Of a stretch of DNA of 64,000 nt, positions 32,201 to 43,900 are shown in pieces. Source of the DNA: Galdieria partita (Eukaryota; Rhodophyta; Bangiophyceae; Galdieriales; Galdieriaceae). The stretch is taken from positions 248,001 to 312,000 of the forward strand of contig BQMJ01000007.1 in NCBI GenBank assembly GCA_025991245.1. The letters run 5' to 3'. The position numbers were made by a program, and so were the translations under genes. Under the pieces are notes generated by a model. It was not told where the DNA came from. It saw only the letters and a program-made list of their open reading frames with translations, and made no database searches. How positions within the stretch are numbered: the first letter of the stretch is position 1; each line of letters starts with the position of its first letter.

Positions 32201-35200
32201 TTATTTAGTAGCATGTTTTAGAACTTTTTGTAAAGCAAGTCGGTCTTCTAGTTGTAGTGAATGTATTATTCGACGAAACACTCGCTCGTTTTTCTTTGCA
32301 AGCTGTAACAAGTCACTTGTTAAAGAATATATCTTATTATCGTTTTCTTCACGAGTCAGTATCATATCGATAGCAATTTGTATAATCAACGCATCGAGGT
32401 AATTTTTGTGTCTACTTGTGCTAGTTTGCCGAGAAATGGTCTCTGATCGAGTCATCAGATGTATGTAAATACGCATCCATGCAATTCTCAACTCTCTGCT
32501 ATCCTCAGTTCCAACAAAAACTGAATCGCTGTGCCAATATGTCCATCCAACTCTCCATAAGAAAGCCAATAACTCAGGAGGAAACAACTGTATACCTGGC
32601 AAAACTACCAAAGCCAACCAATTATAGCTTACAATATTTGAGTCATCCAGACCCAAGCAAATCTGCGAAAACGCAGATTGCACCAGGCTAGTTTCTAAGG
32701 GAAGATACTCAACCATACAATATAATAAAGCAACTAACTTCTCCATTATTTGCACCTTCAGACGAGATGATATTGGTCTCAAACTTAGCAACTGTTCCAT
32801 ACAATACTGAAAAGAATGATTGGCAATAGTAGTATCAACATATTTGGAAACCAATTGGAAACCTTGCTTCCAAAAGTCAGATAACTGATCCTCATCCGCT
32901 TGAGCTAGCCAGATATCCTCATCACTGCTATTATCTACTGCAATACTGTTAGAAAGAAGATGGCACGAAAGACAATGGAAGTAACCACAGGTCCCCATTA
33001 AGAACATTTGCAAAATACAGTCTCTCAAACGATTGAATTTTGAAATTTTCTTTTCATCTGCAAGTTGAATAGGAGAAATGAGAATCATAAATCTCAAGTA
33101 GCTCTGCAACCCTGATACACTCTCAGTGTCATCAAATAGACCTGTGCGACATGCTGCAGATAACCAACAAAACGACTCGACGATACGACTTTCTATCTAC
33201 ATAAAAAGATGTATCAAAACTACTACAAAGCATTTTAAACTTACCCGAACCAGAATACTCTCGTCGTAGATTGACTTTATCACGGAATGAACCATATTCA
33301 ATACAATCTTAGGTGACATCTCAACCAGGTAGCGCCAAATGATATTCAAAAACGAATGCTCTCCTTTGTTGTAAAGAAAGGCTAGCATCAAGTTACTCTC
33401 AAAGCAGTTGATAAGCTGTTGAGTTTCTTGTGATGCAGGGCATTCAACCATAAGGTGTCGTAACCAAGCCAAATGGATCGAGAGAACCAACTCCTCCTTT
33501 TCCTCCAAGTCTTGAATTCTTTCTGCCAGTTGAACTCCTGGAGAAGAAGGTTGTTTCCAGATAACTTGGGTTTCACCGTTGTCTTCCATCAAATTAAGCT
33601 TTTCAACCAGTATCATATTATGAATGAAACTTGTCCCATGTTTCCAAAATACTTCAGATAACTTATCTCGATAGACTCCATCGCTACCTATGGAACAACC
33701 CCATTTCTCAAACATCCATGAATGTCCGCTCAGAATAAAAGAAAAATCTCCGATTACAGCCAATACGTATGGACGTAGGTCCGTGTGAGAAGAAACAGAA
33801 AGTTTTGGTAAATTGGATACGCTCTGATAGTAGTACCATTCACTTGCAAAACGAAGCATCGCAAACAATGTTACCACTCCTACTGGTTCCGACCACCGTT
33901 CGTATTGCCAATAATTGGGCAATTGATTTCTTCTTTCTTGGGGAACTATCAGGTCGACTAACTCACTACATGAAAATCAACCAATCATATTATAGTTAAG
34001 TACATATCAAAACTTACTCATCAGCAAATGGATTCCATAAACTTATCTCCACTGCAGCTTGTGCAGCTGCCACCACAATCATTGGATGATGTTGTGGATT
34101 AAGGATGGAGCGAATACTAGAGAAAAGCTGCAACAATGCACCTTGAGAGGGACTCTCGTTCCCGATGGCTAGTTTCTCTCTCATAACTCGAACTAACTGA
34201 AACGCCTCAATAATAGAATTCATCCTTAAGCTTTGGCAAGAAGCCAAAATAAGTTGCATGGAATTGGTAAGAAAGAAATTTAAAGTAACGCTGCCCTCCT
34301 TCAATACACAACAAGCGGACTCCATAAGCAAATCTCTTGTTCGTCCTTTCAATTGCCAAAACTCCATTTCATCAATGTCACTAACCAACCCACTTTCCAA
34401 AGTATTCTCAAAACGAGTATCATTTTCGCTACTTCTTTCGGTCACTTCCAAAGAAATCATTTTTTTTGAACCACCACGAAATGATCTAAAGAATATCGTA
34501 AACCACAAATCACAACGGCCTCCTAGAGCCAATTTCTTTAGAAGAGCGTTTGTTTCTACTGCATAGTCATCGTAGAGGTCCATTATCTCAATTAATAACT
34601 GTGGAAGTGAAGGAATAAGTTGTAAAAGATGCGAAGTACCCATAATTTCGCATATCAAAGAAAGAGTCCGAACAACATGCTTCAAAATAAAACCATAACC
34701 TGCCTGTGTTTCACGGCACAAAGCTGCCAATAATGTCATAATATTTGTTACAATTAAAGTCTCGGTATTGAAAGGAATGACGCTACGAATCAAATTCCTG
34801 TCACTCGTGTCCAGAGAAGCATCCTACGGAAGATTACGAATCAGAACAAGCTTTGAGATAAATGAAGATAAAGCATACCGTTTCCATCCAATTCCATATA
34901 AATGAACAAATATCCAATATGAGACAATTTAAAATAGAACAGTTCCATCTTGCACAATTCCAAAGGATGGTTTCACAAATCTCCAACATCTCTCTATCAT
35001 TCTCCTTAAGCCATGTTGGAAACCAATTCCTTATACATTCATTCAATATTTTCAAAGTACAAATTGACAGTAGACAATCTCCTTCTACAAAGTGATATGC
35101 ATGCCAGAAACTGGCAGACAACAAATCCATCCATCGATAAACTTGAAAAATTCAGCATAATATATAGTGAAAATAAGAGCTGCAATCAAACCTGCAACTC

Positions 35201-38200
35201 GGATATGTGAAAACGAAAAATCTTCCTTTCCACATTTCCACGCACTGTAAACTTTGATTAAAAATTTGTTTGGTTCATCTACAAAGAGTGAAGCGGCTTC
35301 CATTGCCGCAAAGACTCCTGCAAGCCAAGAACCCATGTCAGAAGTATCTAGAACATTATAGATGGCATTCTTGACTAGTATTTTATCCGAATCATCAATA
35401 GGAATATTTTCGTCGGAACATAGCAAAGATAAAGACATGACGCATATACACTGACGCCAAACTGCATATAAAGACGGAATAGTGCCGGATTCATTGGCCT
35501 GCATTCATGAAATTTTTGGTAAGACAGTTGAGTTGGAAAAGATTAATCACTTACCTTTTCTTGCGATAATCGACATAGATTAGTTATCAAGTCATGTCTT
35601 AACTGAGTATCCCCTTTTTTTCCCAACTCCACAAATGCGTTAGACATATAAAATAGAGTCGACGACATTTCCTCTTGTTCTAAGCAAAAATGCCATGGAC
35701 TAATATGTTGTTTTTCAAGTCTTTGAAACAAAGCAACATCTAATGCTACCCAAAGCGATGCCTAAAAATTTCTCAACAACATTGATACATCCTTAGAGTT
35801 TCTTCTTACCTGAAGACGGGATAAACACCAGCCATCTAAAGCCCGTTTTTGAATACGAAATTCAGAAGCGTATTTATATCCAAATTTCGATCCAATCAAA
35901 GGAGAAAGAATATAATCTTTTGTAGATATTGGAAAACTCAATTCGATCCAAACGGGATGTTTCCCTTGTTCAGCTGTCAGGAGTGTGGCAGAACAGTCTA
36001 CTGCAGTTTGAAGTTGCGCAATTTGACTAGGTAACTCAGCACCTAGAGATCCGAAAAAAGAAATCAACTGAAAGTAGTCATTGTATCCTTCCAGATCTTG
36101 GATGATTTCGGGGGTTACTTTCTTTCCATGTGAATGTACAATAGCTAGGCTAACACGAAGACAAGTATCAACTGACAATTGGTTGTGATCAAGGTACAAA
36201 GCACATCTATGAGCATAAAGCTAAGTCTTCGAACTTGATCCATAAGAACAAGAGCATACCTTGACAACCAAAATACTTCACAAAGTGAAAACAGTCTTTG
36301 CATATTACTCACGGATTTAGTGGAATTTTCATCTCTTTGTAGTGTTTGCCAAACTTCTGCTACGCGAACAGCACATGCACTTATTAGCACGGAAACGATA
36401 CTATCGAAATTAGGCGGACGTCCTCTGGGTTCGATGGCTTCCAAGAGGTGATACAATGTTCCCAATGATGCCAATCTTGCAGCGGCTAAGGAAGCTTCTT
36501 GTGCAGAAAACTCAACTTGTGAACTGGTTGCATGCTGGCGACTTTTGCTAATTTCAACGTTGTTTCGCAGGAAAGAAAGTTCAGCCTGCCAAAATTGCAA
36601 TAATCTCGTGAGGTGGGAAGATTCAAGAAATCTTGCAACTCTGGTCTTCATTAAAGATGCTACAAGTACCCAACCTGCACGACGTCGAATGGATTCTGCC
36701 GTTTGAGGTAGAGAAACCTTCGAAAGAATATGGGGCCTGTTTGAAAGAATAAGTCAGGAATGGTTCAAACAAACATTAGAAGCCATAGACAAACCTCAAG
36801 AGTCCCACAGCATCGGAAAAGATTTGACCTAAAAGTCCACCTGGAAGACCCAGTTCATCTCTTTCTTCAAGTAACAAACAGGTAATTCCAGCAGAGTAAC
36901 CCAATATACGTGATAGTAACGAGCCATATAACTGTCGAAATTCTAATGAAGAAAGTCTCTTTCTATAAATTAAGAATCTAAAGATATATAGAATACTAGA
37001 GACAAACCTTGTGACTAGGCGAATATAGCTCCAAGTCAGAAATCTTCAAAAGTTGCAGTAGCTCTGTTATTAGTGACTCTCTCAAACCAGAATCTAAAGA
37101 TCCGCAAGCCGCCAAATAGTTACAAGACGAGTAGCGTAGATTAGCAGATCTAAAAACCAAACATTTTTGAGTGATTTGAGCTCGCAACTCTGAGAGAGCT
37201 TTGTTATTTGCGTCTATCTCAAGTAACCTTACGATTGACGCACAGCTTCCAATTAATAACGCTAGTCGGTCCATAATCAACAAAGAATGACCTTCTACAT
37301 CAAAGATTTTGCTGTCCAAACGTGCGATATCATGAAATATTGCCAAGCAGGATTGTTGTCGAAGGCTTTGGAGAAAATCTTCTTGCCATGTCCTTAGAAA
37401 CTGTTCAAAACAACAAAGCTGAGAATGCAACTGAGCATAAAAATTCTTCTTCGAGGTTGTACGCTTTTGGATTCCGTCAACTTTTACAAATCCTAGAAGC
37501 AGTAAATGATGCAAGACTGCCAAATCCACTTTGTTGGATGATAAATAATTACATATCAATCGACAAAAATGTCCAATATAAATATTCAACTTCTCTACAT
37601 CTTCCAATGTCTCTATTTCATCAACTATTGAAGGTAGCTGAATACTGCATTTTCCATAAATTAGCTGGTTCAAGATTTCTCCAGAACTCAGTTCGTTCCC
37701 TTTTATGACATTCATCAATGAATCCTTATTCCTTTCAAACATGCAGTTGGCATATAAACGCAGCCACTTTTGATGATATTCATTGCAAGAAACTCGAGAC
37801 TTCTTGATAGCTCTCAATATAAAACGGCTCAGATATTCCACAGCCGTTTCTGTATTGCTACTGTAAGAAATGACATATGTGGGAAGTGACACTTCAAGTT
37901 TCAACCCATTCGCATCGCGTAAAAGACATTCGCATATATTGAAAAGAACTGGTTGATCACAATAATCGGATAGTGTCAAGTTAAGAAATGAAAAAATGTT
38001 TTCAATTGTAAGTTTCTCATGAGAATGAAGTTTCGAGAATATCCGGTATATACTCCTAGCGGTCTCAGTAACTGCCAGACGCTGAAGCTCGAAAACTTGG
38101 AAACCCTTTGTAGAGCAGCTACTCTCTTTCACGAGTCTCGAGTCACTTTTCGAGGAATACTTCAATTGAAACTGTGGAAGGAAAGACTTTCGAAGTGGCT

Positions 38201-38702
38201 TGTCAATGCGATGAATAGCTTTTCCCGTCGTCAGCTCCTTTAACAATTCTTGTTGCTGTTCCCTCGAACCTTTTGAAGCAACCAAACAATATAAAGATAC
38301 TTTGGAACAATATGAAAATATTTTTCTTCTCAAAAATTCCAAATCTTTGTCGTTCTCAACCAAGAATATTTTCGAAGAAGAAATGACAAGCTTTAAAGAT
38401 TCACTCACATCCACGAGAAGCTCACCGATCAACGAAACCCCACAAAAGTCTAAAAGGTCTGATAAAGCTCGAAACAAAGTCTTATGCACTCTGCTCCACT
38501 CTGTTTCCAAACGGGACAAAAAACTAAACAAGTTTTTGGCAAGCCTTCTACAAGTTTCAGACTCCGATATGCCTCCTTCCATTGCTTGTTTGTCTAGAAA
38601 TTCTTGAAGGCACTTGGAAGCCTGGAAAATCTTAGCTTCGTTATCATAGTCCTTCAATGCTTCTTCAAAAAAGCTCGCGGTTTCCAAAAATACTTGTGTC
38701 AT
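32201..38702 (-). CDS. Giant HEAT-repeat protein, HEATR5/SWEETIE/Laa1-like, about ten exons
   Basis: Large frames on one strand (36996-38702, 36145-36651, 35762-36199, 35085-35504, 34014-34793, 33197-33922, 32201-33109 and smaller ones) are separated by gaps of intron size with GT-AG ends. They read as one gene of roughly 2000 residues, the size of HEATR5 (about 2050). HEATR5/Laa1 bind AP-1 adaptors at the trans-Golgi and endosomes; plant SWEETIE affects sugar metabolism. Points of resemblance: CRRLAKNLFSFLSR in the N-terminal part and, in the middle, RAGWVLVASLMKTRVA with HLTRLLQFWQAEL, resembling QAGWLLLGALMTLG / LPKMLLLWRN of HEATR5. The rest is helical-repeat sequence with low identity. 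The ATG is 38702. Another giant HEAT protein cannot be excluded. Confidence 0.6.
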
Positions 38703-41188
38703 AGGAACAATGACACCGGAAAACGGATGAGAAACTACAGCAGTAAATAATACGATTTCTCAATGGGATTAACAATATGATCAATCGAGGACTTTGAACT
38801 ATTCCTGTCCGGTTTTATCGAACACATAGACAATCGGACTGAACTGAACAAAAATTTTTCTCTTTACTATATATATTGAAACCAGTAGTTGTTTTATCCC
38901 TTGAGAACGATGCAAGTCTCAGGAACCCGTTTCTCTGATGAAATGGTGTAGCTTGTCTTCGTACGCCCCAAAATTGACCTTATGACTACAGAGACTTTCC
39001 TCCTGATGCTTCAACTTGTTCAAAAACTTATCTATTCCAAGTGTTCTTTCATCAACTTGACACAATTCTATAGTCTACTGTCGTAGAAAGTGACAATGCT
39101 AGTACACATCTTTTAAAGTAGCATAAGCTCCTTTGAATACGAAACTATTATGAAGAGTATTGGAACCGAAATAAGAGTTTAGATTATTCTTTTGTTCAAT
39201 GTTCTGTAGCAATACTAAACCCCATCTTATCACTGCTGTTCATGGCGATTGTCTCGAGACACTCCAATGCAAATAATTCAATAAAGAACAAGAACAACAT
39301 AATGTTGTTCTTGATAAGGAAGACTGGGAAAAAATTTTGCATCAACTCATTGCTTGTTTTGTGTTTGAAAGTTTTATTAAAATTTTTTGGTTACTTGTAT
39401 TCTCCAGTTTTCATATTTATTTCTTGTCAATCTTCACAACCATCGATGATATTACCAATATATGAAAAGAACAATTGTCTAATCTACTGAATACGAGGAA
39501 ATTTTTGACAGTAAATAATAATATACAAAAAGGCAACTTGTTCACTTTCACTTTTCATACAAAGTTGTATAACTATATATTAGAAACCACGAAAATAACA
39601 AATAGTTGGGAAAGTGTGTTTTGAATAGAGCAAGCCCAATTTAAAGACATTGCAATAGCGCATATAACCTGTAATTATCTTTGTCCTATAAGCTCTTTTA
39701 AATACTGGAATTGGACAATGATTACACTTTCTTTTAGTGAAAATGAAAACTCTGCAAATGAAAATTGGTACATTGTAGTGGAAGCATAAAGTATTTTCTC
39801 CACTTGAAACGACAACAGAGCAACTTTCCACTAATCTTCAAGAAGGGAAGCGTGGATAATGATACATATTAAGAAAAAGTCATTGTTTCGTTTTTTTGTT
39901 TTGGTCAATCACATTTTTGCACTTTATATTTGCTGAATGTCCTCTTTTGGTACAGTAACTCTATTCAATTTCTTCGAACCACTTTAGAGTTACCTCCAAA
40001 ACCATATATAAACGTCGATGCATAACTTGAAGCTATTCATTCGGGTAAACAAAGGAACTTATGAAACGGTACAAGAAGATATTGATGGATACAAGAATTT
40101 TAAGATTACACAAAGTTTTTCTAATAGCTTATGAGACCGTGCAAGACATTCTTTGAGCATAACTTACTTTGGTTCTCGATGCAAACACGAGAGGCATGGA
40201 AGGTGAAATGGTTCTTGATACTATTTGTTTCGACGCAAAAGCTTTCAGTTGAATTCATACAACTTTTTACCACTAGATAAGCGTGTTCACCAATATACAT
40301 GGCAACAGTTACATAACTTCACCTGATTTAACTACCTTTTTCACTGTGAGTAGCTCCAAAGTCAAGACATGTTGAGAGTAAACGACACTTGATTAATCTC
40401 TCCATAATTCTTAAGTCTCTCTTTGGGTCAAACAAGAAATTACTACATAACCAATAACTGCTTAAATTTCTTTTCGTTTGTCCAGTTCTTTCCAATCGAG
40501 GAATGGCGTATTCTTCCCTCTCCAACGTTTTCATATAGTGTAATCCTACTTCAAGCCGCGAGGCAAAGCACTCTGTGGCTGTCTCTCTCTCTCTCCTGGA
40601 AGACACCAGTTTTCAAAGACCTGAGTTATAGCAGTTCAGGCTTTTCACTAACACTCTTGTACAAGTAACTTGAACTATCTAGATATAGAGGTGCAAGACC
40701 GCTCTACGAAACCTTGAATGAAAATCCTGGTCGGAATAGTGTCTACAGCAGCTTAGTCCTCTTTGTAACTTTTATACATCTGTTATAGTCAATAGAAAGT
40801 TGTTTGAAGGTGTCTTTGCCAATTTCGGTTGATTGAAATAACTGTCCTTTTCCACGAAACCATAAAGGGCAGTAAACAGAGATCTAAGAGATTGAGAGAT
40901 ATCGTCAAAGTCATTTGTCAAAAAAGAGAATGTTGCATAATTCAAACAGCGAATACCATATGTGAACTACTTTCAGAGAAAGCAATAAGAATGTTTCAAC
41001 AAATGAACTTGTATCTTCCAAGTCATTCTCCCGTGAGATATACTCAAGATATTGAGTATCATGTACTGCAGAAACCAAGAAGTTAACGAATGACAGTTCA
41101 TCATATCCTCTGCATTCATTCAACTCTATAAAGACCATAAAGTGTAATAAAGAAAATCAAAAGGAAGCGAAACTTGGATATAAAAAAC
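38703..41188. other. Intergenic region, 2.5 kb, boundary between housekeeping and array halves
   Basis: AT-rich, no supported gene. Open frames are short, without motifs. It holds one perfect hairpin-type palindrome (39289-39313). Gene density drops sharply from here to the right end. Confidence 0.45.
39289..39313. repeat. 25-bp perfect palindrome with one central base
   Basis: Arms of 12 bp (CAAGAACAACAT and its exact reverse complement) flank a single A at 39301. Seen directly. The function is unknown; a transcript crossing it would fold into a tight hairpin, and as DNA it could be a dimeric protein site. Confidence 0.6.
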
Positions 41189-42313
41189 TCAGGTACTTTG
41201 CCTATCTTTTATATAAGTTCTCATATCAGCAACAACTTTGAATTGCAACAAAGAATCATCAATACCCATCTGCTCTAAAATGTTCAAGTCTATAACTCCC
41301 ATTTCTCGCTCCGAAAACTTGCATAGACAGTCGTAACATTGAGTTGATTCTTCCTCAGTTAAATGACAATATACTTGCAAAAAGTTCATCCAGTCAAAAG
41401 GAACTTGCACTGAGCTCGGAGCAGCAACAGTTGAGTCTCCTCTCGTATCTTCCACTTGCATCATATCCATCCTTGGACGAGTATTTCTTCTTTCCATCAT
41501 TCCACTATTCCTTTCAGATTCTTCAAATGGAATACGTCTTAATAAATCTACAAACGAATTGCTCAACAAATCAGAAAGTGGTTCCAGTTGTTCCAACCAT
41601 CCAGGATTGTCTCCAAACACTCTTTCAAGATCTTCACTAGCCTTGCGACCTAAAAAAGTTCTCAAAGATGTAGTTGAACATACTACAATTTGACAATGAG
41701 GAGGTATCCATAACCATTCTTCTCGTATATTCTGTGGTTGTATCTCAGAGTTGATAGAACTGTAAACAATATTATTATTATTGTCTTCATAATAAACTCC
41801 ACTATTCAATATCCAATTCTGATTATTCCTAAATTGTCTGGAAACATCTTCAGTATACTTGTCGCTTACAATCAACTGAATGGCTCTTAAATTATTCTGT
41901 TCCAATTCAAGCTGTGACGCCACTGGATGTAAAAATTTAGCAACTTCTGCCTTAATCATTGAGCGACCAACACCAGAACTTGACAATTGAAAACATTTCA
42001 ATGCAATACCTATCAAATATACTCTCTTCTTGGTGGTTTCAGTCTCCATAGGTGTTTGCTCTGAAGAAGATTCACCTTGAATAACAAGGAAAGAATTGTC
42101 TTTCATCTCTGTTACTCGGATAAGAACATCAGGTCCATTGGAATTTGGTCGAATAGGAATAAATATTCCATCTTTTGATAAATACTTTTCAAAAAATGGT
42201 TTCCAAGCAGTGACATTGTAAGTTTCTTCGTTGGCACTATGGATCTCACTCACTGTCGAACTAAATGCTGGAACATACTTGAGAATAGGATCCACCTTGA
42301 AGCTGCTAACGGT
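41189..42313 (-). pseudogene. Copy A: type I ATPase-nuclease family, C-terminal half only
   Basis: The frame is open from about 42313 down to the stop at 41189 but has no in-frame ATG at its upstream end, and no ATPase part was found above it. What remains matches the C-terminal half of copy E: a linker (FFEKYLSKDGIFIPIRPNS; in E, YYRKYLQHCGIFIPKDSNS), the nuclease-like core with GPDVLIRV and YLIGIALKCF, the acidic motif MQVEDTRG, and a SAM-like domain (FDWMNFLQVYCHLTEEES ... ILEQMGIDDSLL). It is either a 5'-truncated relic or the last exon of a gene whose upstream exons I could not see. The frame itself is undamaged, which leaves open that it is expressed. Confidence 0.6.
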
Positions 42314-42971
42314 TTACTACAATCTATTGATATCTGTTCTATAAGACGATGTCGAAATATACTCAATTCTCCTAGCTTGGAACAGAAACACCATCGAACA
42401 TAAAGAGTAAATATAGTCGTACATTTGAAACTACCACTTGTCGACGAAAACGAAATTCAAATAAAACGAATAGGAGTGAATTTTCGATAGTATCTTTTGA
42501 TGTCCTTCAAAACAGTCTTTCTACAGACCAACTTGAACAATGTTTCTTCAGCTTGGCTAAGAATTGTTTGCACGTCTTTGTCTTGTTCATTGTTCGAGCA
42601 GTTCAGATAACAAAAACCAAAATGTTTCGCAATGTCCAAAACATTATTTAGAATGACTCAAAAGTATCGAACGGAGTATCTCTCATTGGAATATAAAATT
42701 CTAAAATAAAGACAAAAAGCATAGAAGAAACAGAAATCCTTGATTCTGTTATCATACGAGAGAAAGAGAGTTACTGCCAGAGAACGACTTGGGATCATTT
42801 TCTCCATTTTCCTTTCTTATTTCATCCTCTGAAAGATAACAAAAAGAAACTGTTCCAACTTTCACATCTATCAATCAATAATATACTAACGAATACAACT
42901 GCATACAATTGTTTGAAGAACCATCGATGTCCTTTACAATGACTAGGAAAAGTACTTCTAAAACTGACTAG

Positions 42972-43220
42972 TTATTGTATTCCATATTTGGTATCAAATA
43001 CTTTACAGTTTCTTCTGAACAAGGATCCGAATGAAGAAAATTGAATATTATTCGAGAAAGGCATAGCATCTTCTTGTCTACTACTTGTCGAATCCGATCT
43101 ATCTGCGGAAATACAAAGTACAAAAGACACAGCTAAAAAGCTCAATAAAACTCCTAAAAAGGAACGATAAACATTAAACATGCTAAGGACTTTGTCAGGC
43201 TTTATCCGATCTCGAAACAT
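42972..43220 (-). CDS. Possible small protein with N-terminal signal anchor
   Basis: An 82-codon frame from an ATG at 43220 with a good hydrophobic segment (SFLGVLLSFLAVSFVLCISA) followed by a Ser/Asp-rich stretch. More open sequence lies just below, for example DEIRKENGENDPKSFSG near 42800, and may be later exons, but I could not make a consistent splice model. No family recognised. It may be a small secreted or membrane protein, or chance. Confidence 0.28.
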   Translation of the reverse strand: MFRDRIKPDKVLSMFNVYRSFLGVLLSFLAVSFVLCISADRSDSTSSRQEDAMPFSNNIQFSSFGSLFRRNCKVFDTKYGIQ

Positions 43221-43583
43221 CGAAAACTTTCTCAGTTTTCATGTTCCGAATTTCGTCAATAAATAAATACAAATAACGTTTCTTTAGGACTTTAAATATA
43301 TTTGAAACCATTCTTCTGAACAATCAAAGTAAAAACTTGAGGAAATCAGGGCCAATTGGAAATTTATCAAGTGCTTCATTGCCCATCCATTCTAAAAGTG
43401 TAGTCTGAAAGCGAATCCCGTGAGGAACTTGGAGAGAATTGAACATTATATATAAAGTCTCGTTTAGTAGAGCATCTAGAGAAATTTTCCTATTTTCTCT
43501 CCTATTCCAATCTCAGACAGACCAACCCATTTTCAAAAGTTGCAAACGTTTGAAGGTGTTGGCCAATCGTGCTTGCCACTCCC

Positions 43584-43600
43584 ACGCATTCGGAATGCGT
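43584..43600. repeat. 17-bp palindrome, ACGCATTC-G-GAATGCGT
   Basis: Two exact 8-bp arms with one central G, about 300 bp upstream of the copy B ATG. GC-richer than its surroundings. A dimeric DNA-binding protein site is the natural guess; nothing else supports it. Confidence 0.5.
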
Positions 43601-43900
43601 AAGGCAAAGTTGATTATTCCACACTAGTGAAACCTTTCATGTCTCACAAACTTAAAAAGCATTCAGATCTTGCAATTTGCGGACTCTCAGTTGACAAGGT
43701 AATATTTGAACCTTCTAGTATGAATGCATTTCAATCTTTCAATATTGCTATTCATGTACAAACACAGAAAATGTTTTGTAACGATTATACTCCATAAAAG
43801 ACAATCTAGTGTTCTATTTGAGTCTATTCTGAATACTTTTTGTGCTAACAAACGAAAGCAATCCAATGCCACAATTCAAGGCTAATTTTATTGAGCGACG

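Larger units (their letters stand above)
42314..43900. other. Spacer between copy A and copy B
   Basis: Holds the possible small membrane-protein frame (42972-43220) and a 17-bp palindrome at 43584-43600. The rest, including a 60-codon frame ending at 42457, shows no recognisable family. It contains the upstream regions of copy B (+) and whatever drives copy A (-). Confidence 0.4.
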
